DNA from: Mycoplasmataceae bacterium
Lineage (GTDB): Bacteria > Bacillota_I > Bacilli_A > Mycoplasmatales > Mycoplasmoidaceae
Length of the DNA: 64,000 nt
Direction of reading: 5' to 3'
Assembly (NCBI GenBank): GCA_031265955.1
Contig: JAISBY010000010.1
Span: forward strand, 62,001 to 126,000
Part shown: positions 9,039 to 19,380 of the stretch, one piece after another
How the letters are laid out: every line of letters starts with the position of its first letter
How positions within the stretch are numbered: the first letter of the stretch is position 1
Notes under the pieces: model-generated
What the model was told of the DNA's origin: nothing
Databases searched by the model: none
The model's input: the letters and a program-made list of their open reading frames with translations, nothing else
Translations under genes and position numbers: made by a program

Positions 9039-9674
9039 TTATTTTACCCCATTATACATATCAAGATAAATTAATGAAATGGTATGAGCCATTTCAGCAT
9101 TGGTTGCAATATTCTTAAAATGTTCTAAGCGTTTTATGGGTGACGCAATAGTTTTATTAGTTATTTTGCGATATTGCCTAGATGACGTAACGCGATCATC
9201 AACAATGTTAGGATGTTCTACGAATAATTGGTCTAAGATTTGAGAAAGCGATTGGAGGTGCTCTTTAGAATTTTTTAAATCTAATTCAGAACTAATGCCT
9301 AAAGCCTTTAAATGTTCTTTTTCTTTTCTTTGTTTTCTATAAGCTTTGTATCATTCTGCCTCACTCATATGTTGTTTTTTGGCTTCGCTAAGATTACGTA
9401 ATTTTATAACTAATATATAAACTGCTAAAATACCACTAATTAATTCTGCTATACCAATACCAATGACTTCAGTTAATTGCGAACCTTCAAATACTAAGAG
9501 AATGGCATAAGTAATTCATGAAATACTACATACTGGGTAAAGAATGTACATTCATTTTGAAATACTTATGGTATTCCTTGTTTTGAATACTTGTCAAACA
9601 CCTGGTATTAACAATACGAATGTCAATAAAACGGCTGTTCACATAGTTATTTGTATAAATATCATTAATTCCAT
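9039..9674 (-). CDS. PQ-loop (SemiSWEET-like) membrane protein with cytoplasmic tail
   Basis: The 211-residue product has three hydrophobic segments (about 5-27, 42-63 and 68-91). The first loop reads 'VWQVFKTRNTISIS', which fits the PQ-loop/SWEET repeat pattern of P..(x)K.R....S.S followed by a second helix ending in 'WITYAIL'. Bacterial SemiSWEETs are three-helix sugar transporters that dimerise. The remaining 120 residues are hydrophilic and helical ('EAEWYKAYRKQRKEKEHL') and match nothing I know. A Gly replaces the second residue of the PQ pair. It stands alone between divergent units and contains TGA Trp codons. A -10-like TATAAT is about 27 bases upstream. Function as a transporter is inferred from fold only. 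Confidence 0.6.
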
Positions 9675-9767
9675 AAAACATAAACCTCGATTTCGGTAAA
9701 TTATAGGTTAAAAACTAAACGGCATTTAATGACCAAAAATCATTTTATTGTTTTAATATTAACTGGT

Positions 9768-10679
9768 ATGGAAAAAATGGTTCACACAAAATGATATAAG
9801 AGATTTGCAACATCAATTTTAGCTCCGATATTACCAACAATTGCCCTAATTGCTTTCCAACATTGAACTTGATATATTGCTTGTATTGCCGTTAAGCATT
9901 ACCCAGCAGCAATATTGTGAGAACCGCTTACTCCATTTGATAATTTTCAAATAAGTGATGCTATTTCATGATTCATTGTTTTTTATGGCATCAGTTTTAT
10001 TTGATGAGTCGTGGCACCGATTATGATTTGGAACATTTATGGTAGAAAATTATTCTATCGTTATGTTTGAGCATTATTTTGAATGTACATAGTAGGTTTT
10101 TTATTATTTTTATGTTTGCCTACATCATCTAAAATATTGTACGATGATCCACGGTTTGCAATTACCGGCACTGATTTTATTTCAAAGATGCTTAAAAATT
10201 CTCGCGGCGTTAATTCTGGAGTGTGCGCATTGCCTTCTTTTCACATAATTGGAACCTATGTAATTTGACAAATTATGCGTTCAGCTTATTTGAACCCAAA
10301 AGCTCATCAAGTTAGCATCTCAAGAAAAAGTCATACTACATTTTTTGCAATAAGTACTTTCTTAACCATTATGGTTTCATTATCAATATTTATGACTCAC
10401 CAACACTATTTCTTAGATTTACCTGCCGCTATTTTAGTGTGTGAGTTAGTTTATTTCTTCATAGTCAAATATGAAAAGAAACAAAACCCTACAGAAAAAT
10501 TATTTACAAATATTAATGTGTTTATGAAATTTGAAAATGGTGGAAAAACTTGCTGGGGGGGGCGTTGACGTACTTCGGTTTCACTTACTAAACATAACCA
10601 GTTTTGATATGTAATATCATTTATCGCTTTCGTAATATTGGTTGTTGGCTTGGGTTATTCATTTACTGTTGGTCTATAA
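9768..10679 (+). CDS. PAP2-superfamily membrane phosphatase/phosphotransferase
   Basis: The 303-residue protein has about six transmembrane helices and the PAP2 motifs 'LPSFH' (about 156-160) and 'HQHYFLDLPAA' (about 210-220), which hold the two catalytic His and the Asp. Enzymes of this group dephosphorylate membrane lipids such as phosphatidic acid or phosphatidylglycerophosphate, or transfer phosphoinositol. Trp-coding TGA codons are frequent. An eight-G run at 10555-10562 lies in the coding region ahead of the final transmembrane helix; with eight Gs the frame stays open through that helix. The PHP gene starts 5 bases after the stop. Confidence 0.82.
10555..10562 (+). repeat. Poly-G tract (8 G) in the PAP2 gene
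   Basis: Eight consecutive G in very AT-rich DNA, in codons for Trp-Gly-Gly. A change of length by one would replace the last 40 or so residues, including the C-terminal membrane helix. Confidence 0.85.
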
Positions 10680-10684
10680 AATAA

Positions 10685-11470
10685 ATGCAACGAGTATACC
10701 ATATACATGATCAATGCTGTGGACATGCTTCTAATACCTTAGATAAAATTATTGCTGTTGCAATAAAAGAAGGATATCGTGAGCTATTTTTTACGGAGCA
10801 CTGCCCACTTGGTAAAAATAAATATTTATGACGCCCTACTCAAGAAATGCTAACTGATTTACATAATCGAATTGAAAAAGCCAATATTAAATATAAAGGA
10901 AAACTGAAAATTCATTTCGGCTATGAAGCAGAATATTCGAAATGAAACATTAAATTTTTCCATAATTTAACCAAAGATCCGTTGTGTGACTATTTGATTT
11001 TTGGAAATCATTATGTTGGTGATATGTGAAAGCCGAATGCTAAGCTAGTAATGGAAGATGTCACAAAACCAGAAGAGTTAGATGAGTATTACGAAAACAC
11101 TGTGCTGGCTTTAAAGAGTGGTATTTTCTCTTTGTACGCTCACCCTGACATTTTTTTACAAAACTATCGAAAATGAGATGATAAGGCCAAATGATTGACA
11201 AAACAAATAATTGAATTAAGTATTAAATATAAAGTACCCCTAGGTTTCAATGCTAATGGTCTGCACCAAATTCGGAATGATTTTAATTATCCATCAAGAT
11301 TATTTTGAAAAGAAGTAGCGAAATCTAAAGCAAAAGTTTTAATTGAAGCTGATGCTCATCACATTCCAACACTTAGCAAAAGTTGATTAGAAAAAGCAAA
11401 AAGAGAAGCGATTAAGTACGGTCTTAAGAAGAACTTGGTAGATAAGATAGATATTAAATATCTACATTAG
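10685..11470 (+). CDS. PHP-domain phosphatase (histidinol-phosphatase-like)
   Basis: The 261-residue protein begins 'RVYHIHDQCCGHA', the HxH metal motif of the PHP superfamily, followed by 'FFTEHCP', 'HFGYEAEY', 'GNHYVGD', 'YAHPDIF' and 'IEADAHH', which supply the other metal ligands. Members resembling HisJ/HisK hydrolyse histidinol phosphate, but no histidine biosynthesis is expected in a mycoplasma, so a general phosphoesterase role is more likely. It directly follows the PAP2 gene and may be co-transcribed. Several TGA Trp codons. Confidence 0.78.
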
Positions 11471-11471
11471 A

Positions 11472-11477
11472 TATAAT
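11472..11477 (+). promoter_or_regulatory. -10 box of proS
   Basis: TATAAT begins two bases after the PHP stop codon and ends eight bases before the proS ATG; no ribosome-binding site follows, pointing to a leaderless transcript. Confidence 0.5.
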
Positions 11478-11485
11478 CTAAACCA

Positions 11486-12901
11486 ATGAAATTAGAAAAA
11501 ATCATTACTCGTGAACAAAATTTTGCCGATTGATACACTAGTGTCATTCAGGCTGCAAAATTAGTTGATTACACGTCTATAAAAGGCATGATGATTTTTC
11601 AACCAAATGGTTGAGCGATTTGGCAAAATATAATGCATGAATTAGATCGTCGTTTGAAAACTAAGGGAATAAAAAATGTTCAGTTACCATTATTTATTAA
11701 ATATTCTGAGTTTTTAAAGGAAAAAGAGCATGTGGAAGGTTTCGCTCCCGAATTATTTTTAGTAACTCAACAAGGAAACAAGAAATTAGAAGAGCCATAT
11801 GTTGTTCGCCCCACTAGTGAAATTGCATTTTGCAATTACTTTAAAAAAATTGTTTCATCATATAGTGAATTACCAATTAAATACAATCAATGATGTAATG
11901 TTTATCGTGTGGAAAAAAATACACGTCCATTTCTTAGAAATTCCGAATTCTTTTGGCAAGAAATGCACTCGATTCATGAAAATAAAGATGACGCTATAAA
12001 AACTTCAACGGAACTAATTGAACTTTATAAAGACTTTGTCAATTATTTCTTGTGTATTCCAGTATTGATGGGCGAAAAGACGGAAGGTGAACGATTTGCT
12101 GGTGCAGAAAATACCTACACAATTGAGGCTTTAATGCAGGATGGGCAAGCTTTGCAATGTGGGACTTCACATTATTTGGCTCAAAATTTTTCTAAAACTT
12201 TTGACATTAAGTTTCAAAACAAAAATAATCAATATGAATTGGTTCATCAGACATCTGCAGGTATGTCTACAAGAATAATCGGGGCAGTTATTATGACTCA
12301 TGCCGATGATAAGGGTTTAGTTTTGCCCGTAGGAATTGCACCAACTCAAATTGCTTTATTGCCTATTTTTGCTGATAAAGAACCAAGAATTAATGGGTTA
12401 ATTAAAACCTTACATAAAGATTTACATGCCAAATACCGAGTTGAAATTGATGAAACAAACAATGGCTTTGGTTTCAAAATTGCAAATCAAGAAGTTCAAG
12501 GAACGCCAATAATTTTGGTGGTTGGTCCAAAAGATGCCATAGAAAATAACGTGACGCTCATTCGAAGGGATAACGGTCAAAAAATTACTGTTGCTTTAAA
12601 AAACATTGTCAAAGTAATTGACGAGCAAGTTCATGCTTATCAAATTTCCATTTATCAAAAAGCCAATGACAGGTTGAATTCTTCCATTATTGATGTTCAT
12701 AATTTGGAAGAATTCAACAATGCAATTCAGAATAAAAAAATTGCGAAAGCAGCATGAGGCGGTTCGCTTGATGATGAGAAACTATTAAAAGAACAAACTG
12801 GAGCAACACCAAGATGTATCTTGAGTAAGGCTAATAATGAACGATGTTTTTTTACTAATAAATCAGCAACTCATATCATATACTTTGCTAGGGCGTATTA
12901 A
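11486..12901 (+). CDS. proS: Prolyl-tRNA synthetase (archaeal/eukaryote-like type)
   Basis: ProS charges tRNA-Pro. At 471 residues it is of the short archaeal-like form found in mycoplasmas, not the 570-residue bacterial form with an editing insert. Class II motifs are seen: motif 1 region 'KGMMIFQPNGWAIWQNI', motif 2 'YRVEKNTRPFLRNSEFFWQEMHS', and a C-terminal anticodon-binding domain followed by a domain with cysteines ('TPRCI', 'ERCFF') and an 'FARAY' end, typical of this subclass. Its TAA overlaps the ATG of the next gene. Confidence 0.95.
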
Positions 12902-13413
12902 TGAAAAATAAACTAACTGAATGATTTAATAAAAAAGTTCAAAAAGCGCAATGGATTCATGTAAATAAAGAGTCTCGCATTAAGTTTAAACGTATCTATG
13001 TTGCAATAAGTTTTGCTATCTTTTTGTTATTTATTCTTTCAGTAGTTTTCTTTTACCTCTATGGATTACGTTTTGATTCAGAAAAACCAAACCCATATGA
13101 TAGTGGAGATGTAAAGGTCTTTTTAGCACTCGGAATTATTATTTTTGTTATTGCTACCATATTGGCAATTATGATACTCGGAGTTTATTTTCCATTACTA
13201 TTCAAGAATTCTCAAGAATTGTATTCCAAAACAAAGGAACATAAAGAACAAGTATCAAAATATAACGATGAAGACCTTACTAAATTTAATGAGAACGAAT
13301 TAAAATGATTGTTCAAATTGAAATGAATTACTAAATTGGATTTTCAACAGTTTTTAGCCAAAATAAAAGCGCAAATTAAAAACAAAAAACAAAATAAGGA
13401 TAATAAAAAATAA
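12901..13413 (+). CDS. Small two-helix membrane protein, unknown
   Basis: The 170-residue protein has a basic N-terminal tail of about 38 residues, two transmembrane helices (about 40-62 and 78-102) joined by a short acidic loop, and a strongly charged C-terminal part rich in Lys ending in KNKKQNKDNKK. No family was recognised. Start and stop codons overlap or nearly touch both neighbours (proS by one base, the dCMP deaminase two bases later), so it belongs to the same transcript. Three TGA Trp codons. Confidence 0.7.
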
Positions 13414-13415
13414 CT

Positions 13416-13895
13416 ATGAAAAGAAACGATTACATTAGTTGAGATGAATATTTTATGGGTGTTGCTAAATTGTCGGCACTAAGATCTAAAGATCCAGGAA
13501 CGCAAGTTGGTTGTTGTATCGCTACAGCTAATAATCGAATTGCTTCACTAGGCTATAACGGTTTACCTCAAGGCTGCAACGATGATGAGTTTCCATGAAA
13601 CCGTGAGGGGATTCCATTAGAGACTAAATATTTATATGTAGTGCATTCTGAGTTAAATGCAATTTTAAATTTTGCAGGTAATGATTTAACTGGTTGTAAA
13701 ATATATGTGACTTTATTTCCTTGTAATGAATGCGCGAAGGCGATTATTCAATCAGGGATTAAAGAAATTATTTATGGCGAAGATCGTTATGCAGATACTG
13801 ATTCTGTTAAGGCTTCTAAAAAATTATTAGATGCAGCTGGTGTAATTCATCGCAAATATAAACCAAGTAATAAAAAATTAACCATTGAGGTTTAA
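13416..13895 (+). CDS. dCMP deaminase (ComEB type)
   Basis: The enzyme deaminates dCMP to dUMP, feeding thymidylate synthesis. The 159-residue protein has the zinc motifs 'HSELNAI' (HxE) and '[10 protein letters not shown]' (PCxxC), and the N-terminal '[21 protein letters not shown]' region of dCMP deaminases, which distinguishes it from cytidine or guanine deaminases. It closes the proS transcript and is followed by a strong terminator shared with hup. Confidence 0.95.
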
Positions 13896-13928
13896 ATAAA
13901 AAAAGAACGAATTAATCGTTCTTTTTTT
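13896..13928. terminator. Bidirectional terminator between the dCMP deaminase and hup
   Basis: AAAAAAAGAACGA and TCGTTCTTTTTTT form a long stem around ATTAA, with an A run on the left and a T run on the right, so it can work for both convergent genes. Confidence 0.9.
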
Positions 13929-13945
13929 ATACCTGATAATTTAAC

Positions 13946-14233
13946 TTATCTCTTTGCTAATTGTTTAATTGCTTTAGCAACACGGAATTTAACAACAGTT
14001 TTTGCAGGAATTTTAATTTCTTTACCTGTTGCTGGATTACGTCCCATTCTAGCTTTAGTTTTTCTTACAACTAATTTACCCAAGTCCATTACACGGAATT
14101 GGCCATCAGCAACTACACGCTTTTCAGCCAATGTTTCTAATGTTGATAAAACATTAGCTACATCTTTTTTTGATAAGCTAGTTTTTGTTGATAATTCAGC
14201 TACAATTTGATTTTTTGTTAGTGGTTTACCCAT
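13946..14233 (-). CDS. hup: DNA-binding protein HU
   Basis: HU is the nucleoid architectural protein. The 95-residue sequence has the dimerisation helices ('TKNQIVAELSTKTSLSKK'), the arm with 'RNPATGKEIKIPAK', and the C-terminal 'VVKFRVAKAIKQL'. Pro in the arm tip is present. It has a clear AGGAGA ribosome-binding site and a TATAAT further upstream, giving a normal leader of about 28 bases, unlike many neighbours. Confidence 0.96.
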   Translation of the reverse strand: MGKPLTKNQIVAELSTKTSLSKKDVANVLSTLETLAEKRVVADGQFRVMDLGKLVVRKTKARMGRNPATGKEIKIPAKTVVKFRVAKAIKQLAKR

Positions 14234-14292
14234 TTTGGTCTCCTATTTAAATATGACAACATTATACTAAATAAGCACATATTAACAATTAA

Positions 14293-15282
14293 TTATTCGA
14301 TTATTATCTTCATAATATTAGTCACAAAATTAGCTGGTTTTTTGGATTTAAAAAGTACGTGGTAAATTTCACTGAACACGGGTGAATTAATGTGATTTGC
14401 TTTAATAACTTTGAAGATGGCATTAGCTGCAAAATAACCCTCAATTGTTTTTTTATTATTTAGTAAAGTTTTTTTAACTCCAATTTGAGCTATGGATTTG
14501 CCAAATGAAAAATTACGAGATTTTTCATCTGTACATGTCAAATATATATCACCAATTCCACAAAACTGTGTAATAGTTTCAGGGTTGCCTCCATAAAGTG
14601 AAACTATCTTACTAATTTCTTTAGTTGATTGTGACAACATTGCAGCTCTGGTGTTGATTGATGTATGCAACTGGTAGGCTATTCCCATACCAATCGCCAT
14701 TACATTTTTAAGCGCACCAATAATTTCTGCACCTATTTCATCTTTAATTTCAATACATTTAAAATGACTATTATTGAATAATAAACTAACCATACGAGCT
14801 AGGGGGATAGAACTAGACACACTGTTAATCATAGTAGGTTGTTTATTGAAAACTTCAATGGCAAATGACGGCCCAATTAAAGTAACTAAGCCTTTATTTT
14901 TATTCTTTAAAATCTTTTTAATAGTTTTAGATCAAATACTATTTGTTGAAGAATCTAACCCCTTAGATACATTAATAAAATAGGCATTGTAGTTCAAACG
15001 CTTAATTAAATCTTTTAGAACTTCACTAATATGAATGGAAGGAACAGCAATAATAAAGAAATTTGGTTTTTCAGCCAAAACATCATTAATGTTTGAAGAA
15101 ACAATTTCTAGTTTTTGGATTAATTTATGTTCCCCATAATATCTTGAATTTTTTTGATGTTTTAAATCATTTATTTCTGTCGAATCTATCCCCCACATTG
15201 ACACTGTGTGGTTATTTTCTAACAAAATATTAGCAAGAGCTGTTCCTCAAGCTCCAGTTCCTAAAATTGCGATATTAGCCAT
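14293..15282 (-). CDS. gpsA: Glycerol-3-phosphate dehydrogenase [NAD(P)+]
   Basis: GpsA interconverts dihydroxyacetone phosphate and sn-glycerol 3-phosphate for phospholipid synthesis. The 329-residue protein begins 'ANIAILGTGAWGTALANIL', the GxGxxG/A NAD-binding motif (the Trp is TGA), has 'FINVSKGLDSSTNSI', and in the C-terminal domain 'EIIGALKNVMAIGMGI' with the catalytic Lys, plus 'GIGDIYLTC'. It starts four bases after the der stop and is the last gene of the cmk-der-gpsA unit. Confidence 0.95.
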
Positions 15283-15285
15283 TTT

Positions 15286-16617
15286 TTAACGTTCCTCTCT
15301 CGCGCCACGAATACGTGAATTCTTGTCTTTAAAATAAACCGTAATCGGTACCATATTTATACCAAAAGCATGACGAATTTGATTCTCAATAAATCGGGCA
15401 TATGATAAGTGAATATGTTTAGGATCATTGCCAAAAATGACAAAAGTAGGTATTTGCCCCTTGACTTGTGTACCATATGACAAGTTAGCTCTTCCGCCTT
15501 TATAATTCGGTGGCGGATTGGCAATTTGAGCTTTTGTAATAACATCATTAAGCAGCGATGTTGATACTTTAATGTTAAGTTGTTCTTCAATTTGAGAGAT
15601 AGTTTGAAAAATTGTGTGAACTCTTTTATTATCAAAAGCACTAATAAAAACAATAGGAGCTCATGATAGATATTTAAATTGTTGACGAATTGATTTAATC
15701 ATGGCATTCATTGTTAGATTATCTTTTTTAACTTTGTCTCATTTGTTGACACAAATGATGGTAGGAATATTAGATTTGAACGCAAGTCCTCCTATTACTT
15801 CATCTTGCTCATTAAATTTATCACTGCCATCTAACATAAAAATAATTAATTTGCTATGTTCAGTTGCTTGGATGGTACGCATTACTGCATATTTCTCAAT
15901 GTTATCCGTTATTTTTCCTTTGCGTCGTATGCCAGCTGTATCAACAATGGTAAATGATCTATTGTTGTATTTAAAATTTACGTCAATACTATCTCTCGTG
16001 GTGTGTGGTATTGGCGAAACCAATACTCTATCCTCTTGCAAAATAGTGTTAACCAATGTCGATTTTCCTACATTGGTTCTGCCGATAATACAAAAAGAAA
16101 AAGAATCACTGTTGATATCATCATTTTTTTTGTTTAGTGGTTTTATTAATTGATCTAGTAAATCACCGATGCCAATTCCGTGTTCGCTTGCTATTAATAA
16201 AGGTTTACCAAAACCTAATGAATAATATAGGTTGATATTTTGATTCTGATAGTTTTCTGATTTGTTGATTACAAGAATCACATTTTTGCTTTTATATTTT
16301 TTCAGAACTTTGGCAACATAGTAATCCTCTGTATTAACGCCTTCTTTTATTGAAACCAAAAAAACGATAGCATCTGCTTCATCAATTGCCATTTTGACTT
16401 GTTTTTCAATATTTTGTTGGAATGAAACATTTTTATTAGTTAATCCACCCGTATCAATTACCGTAAAGTTTTTATTCAATCAAATTGCATCGCCATAAAT
16501 TCGGTCACGCGTAACACCTGGCTTATCATCAACAATTGACTTCTTTTTACTAATAATTCGATTGAACAATGTTGATTTACCAACGTTAGGTTTACCAACT
16601 AGTGCTATTTTATACAC
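15286..16617 (-). CDS. der: GTPase Der (EngA), ribosome assembly
   Basis: Der is an essential GTPase for 50S subunit maturation. The 443-residue protein has two tandem G domains: the first P loop is 'GKPNVGKST' (about residues 8-16) with 'DTGGL', the second 'GRTNVGKST' (about 180) with 'DTAGI', followed by a C-terminal KH-like domain ending in '[12 protein letters not shown]'. Translation starts at a GTG that lies eight bases inside the cmk gene, so it is coupled to it. The cmk-der order is common in Gram-positive bacteria and Mollicutes. Confidence 0.96.
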
Positions 16618-17272
16618 TTAATGCCTCTTTTAATTTAAAAGCACGGATGACTTGTTGGACATTTTCTTCAAAACTTTTATTGTCTGTATCAATTTCAACA
16701 GCATCAATAGCTTTCATTAATGGCGCAATTGCCCTGTGACTATCTTGATGATCTCGAGCTATTAAATCTTTTTCAATAGTTTCTAGCAATTGTGTTTTAT
16801 TATCTTGAAGTCATCGTCGTGTCGCTCTCGTTTTTAAAGAAGCAGTTAAAAATACTTTCAGAGTAGCGTTCGGTAATACAACTGTTGTTGTGTCTCGCCC
16901 TTCCATAACACAACTTTGGCCTTGCGCAATCACTCGTTGATCGTTAACACATTTTTCACGAACAGCACTAATAGTGCCTATTTTACTAGCTAACATAGCA
17001 ATAGGAGGTGTGTAGCATTCCTTAGTAACATCAACATCATTCAAATATAACTTGTCAGGTGTCAATGTAACTTTATTAGTATTTAAAATAGTTTTAACTG
17101 CTATTAAATCTGAAAGATCCGTATTTTTTAAAGCAATTGCATAGCAACGGTACATCCCACCTGTATTAATAAACAAGAAATTCAAGCGCCTAGCTACCTC
17201 TTGTGCTATTGTACTTTTGCCAGCACCACCAGGGCCGTCAATTGCTATTTGATAAATTTTATTGCTTGCCAT
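16610..17272 (-). CDS. cmk: Cytidylate kinase
   Basis: Cmk phosphorylates CMP and dCMP. The 220-residue protein has the P loop 'GPGGAGKST' at about 12-20, 'FINTGGMYR' (usually DTGAMYR) for substrate binding, and '[15 protein letters not shown]', the family's GRDIGTVV motif with changes. The substitution of Asp by Asn in DTGAMYR and of IGT by TTT are visible oddities but the frame and length are normal. It is preceded eight bases upstream by an unknown tail-anchored protein. Confidence 0.94.
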
Positions 17273-17279
17273 AGTATAC

Positions 17280-17918
17280 CTACAATCTTGTTATGATGAC
17301 AACCAACAAAGAAATAATTCCTAAAAGAGAAACAATACTTAGAACAGATGGAACGATGTAAATAATTTTATTGTAATTTCGTTTTTGGTCATTGTAAACT
17401 ACAATGGACTTAAGTTTTTCTACAGCATTAGCATTATCGGTTAGTTGTGACAATTCATTAATTTTAGAAATTTGATTCAAACTAGTTGTTTGAAAATTAG
17501 TTCAATTGCTATTTTGAATTTCAATTTTCTTTTCATTGTCTTTAAAAGACGAATATGTAGGGTCTTCAATTAATCATTTGGAATTTATATTGCCTTTATG
17601 ATCGATTATTGGTTGACTTTGGCATTTATTATTTCATTCTGCAATTTCAGTAGCAATATTCTTAATTTTTTTGTCATCTATTAATTCCATAAAATGCATC
17701 ATTTGCTTTGATTCCTTCATTTCATTTTCGTCAACAGATATCAATTTAGCTAATGATTTATCAAAATTCAAATTGGCTAGAATACTAGAGTCTAAGTTAT
17801 CAATTTTACTTTTATATTTTCTTGAAATATTTGTTTCGTCAACTAGACGATCAAGAAGGACACCCTCATTGATGATTTCATTTCGATAGATACGGTAGCG
17901 CTCAATTCTTGTTTCCAT
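17280..17918 (-). CDS. Unknown protein with one C-terminal membrane helix
   Basis: The 212-residue protein is charged and helical over its first 185 residues and ends in one strong hydrophobic segment (about 187-210, 'YIVPSVLSIVSLLGIISLL') followed by RL. There is no signal peptide, so it looks tail-anchored with its bulk in the cytoplasm. No family was recognised. It heads the unit with cmk, der and gpsA, and is divergent from the nagB homologue. Three TGA Trp codons cluster at about 95-135. Confidence 0.7.
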
Positions 17919-17983
17919 AAAATTGTTAATTTATATTATGCTAATTATACTTACGCTTATCGGTTTTAATGTTAAAGTTAATA

Positions 17984-17989
17984 TATAAT
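17984..17989 (+). promoter_or_regulatory. -10 box of the nagB homologue
   Basis: TATAAT 13 bases before the ATG at 18003; no Shine-Dalgarno sequence in the short leader. Confidence 0.45.
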
Positions 17990-18002
17990 TATCAAAATAT
18001 TT

Positions 18003-18746
18003 ATGCCATTTTTTTCTAAGAAAAAAAACATCAAATTCATTCCTTGCATTGATGAAAAAGAATTATCAACAATGGTTTCTTCTATTATTTGTGAAAGCAT
18101 AAAAAAGAACCCTAACACCGTATTGGGATTAAGCGCAGGGGTTAGTGTTGGCTTGTTATATGATTGTTTAGTTCGCGAAACAAAGAAACAAGCTATTGAT
18201 TTTAGTGATGTTACATCTTTTAACACAGATGAGTATATAGATATAGATAAGCGATACCAAAAATATTCGAAAATAAATTTTATGAGAAATCATTTATTTT
18301 CAAGAGTCAACATTAAAGTTGATAACACTCATTTTCCTACAATCGATAATTACAAAAGTTATGATCACGACATCCAAAAAGTGGGTGGAATTGATTTGCT
18401 AATATTAAGTGTTGGACCCAATGGCTATATTGGTTTTAATGAACCAAATACAAAATTCAATTCAGTTACACATCAAGGTGATTTAGATAACTCTACCAGA
18501 ACTTATTTAATGAATTTTTTTGATGAGAAAATTAATGTTCCTCATAGAGTTGTAACTATGGGAATAAAAACCATTCTGCAAGCAAAAAAAATTATTCTAG
18601 TAGCTATTGGTGAACTTAAGTCGGCTCCAATTAGTAAGTTGTTTGAAAACAAATATTCAGCAGTTTGACCAGTAACAGCTTTATTATTTCATGACGATGT
18701 TACGGTATATGCTGATATTGGTGCATCTAAATTAATGCTCAAGTAG
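18003..18746 (+). CDS. nagB: Glucosamine-6-phosphate deaminase homologue with altered active site
   Basis: NagB converts glucosamine 6-phosphate to fructose 6-phosphate and ammonia. The 247-residue protein aligns along the family, with 'FNTDEYID' (catalytic Asp) and 'GPNGYIGFNEP', where the catalytic Glu is present but the His that opens the sugar ring (E. coli His143) is Tyr142. The N-terminal phosphate loop, normally GLxTGxTP, reads 'GLSAGVSV'. Activity is therefore doubtful; it may act on another sugar phosphate or be non-catalytic. It is a single-gene unit whose stop touches that of the convergent gene. Confidence 0.8.
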
Positions 18747-19379
18747 TTATTTTATAAAACTGTTAGACATAAGGTTTATGATAATCGCCATTTGATTAAT
18801 TTTGGTAGGCATCATTTGTTTTAGTAGTCTGTGGATTTCACAAATATATTCACATTGAAGTAACGAGGATTCGGTTCGTTCTCGGTAAAAGTTAGAAAGA
18901 TTTGACTCAATTTTAGTTTTATAAGGTAAGCAATGGTAATTTATTAAAAAATATTTTATTGTTAAATCCAATAAATCTGTCATCATTTTTAACGAAATTT
19001 TTACATCATTTTCTGAGAGATGCATTTCAATAAGTCTAGATATTGTGCTTGAGAATGAAGATATATAAATAATCTCACTTTTTTCCTTGCTTTGTAAAAA
19101 AGTAATTTTATTTAATAATCCAGCTGGTGAATGCAGTTTTTGATTGAAATTCATCATATCAATATAAGTTGGATATATTTTCTTATTTATCAAACTACTA
19201 ATTGTATATTCAATGCTTTGTTCTGGTACATATGCATTAATTAAATAAACGATGAAAATCAATATTTTTAGGTTTTTGTCAACAATGTTGTCTATTTCAA
19301 AATTTGGTTCAGTTTCTCTAAGAATACTTTTTAATTTTCTTTCAACTTTCTTCAGTTTACGCTTTATTTTAAAATTCAT
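18747..19379 (-). CDS. Unknown protein co-transcribed with hrcA
   Basis: The 210-residue protein starts with a very basic helix (residues 1-22, KIKRKLKKVERKLKSIL) and is otherwise helical with no membrane segment or signal peptide that I can defend; a hydrophobic stretch near 38-50 is too short and polar. No family was recognised. It begins one base after the hrcA stop on the same strand and therefore falls under the HrcA/CIRCE promoter, which makes it a candidate stress-regulon member. No TGA codon occurs in it. Confidence 0.65.
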   Translation of the reverse strand: MNFKIKRKLKKVERKLKSILRETEPNFEIDNIVDKNLKILIFIVYLINAYVPEQSIEYTISSLINKKIYPTYIDMMNFNQKLHSPAGLLNKITFLQSKEKSEIIYISSFSSTISRLIEMHLSENDVKISLKMMTDLLDLTIKYFLINYHCLPYKTKIESNLSNFYRERTESSLLQCEYICEIHRLLKQMMPTKINQMAIIINLMSNSFIK

Positions 19380-19380
19380 A

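Noticed and set aside
14799-14808. Five-G run in gpsA as another phase tract
   Set aside because: It is short, lies within a conserved frame and in a housekeeping gene.
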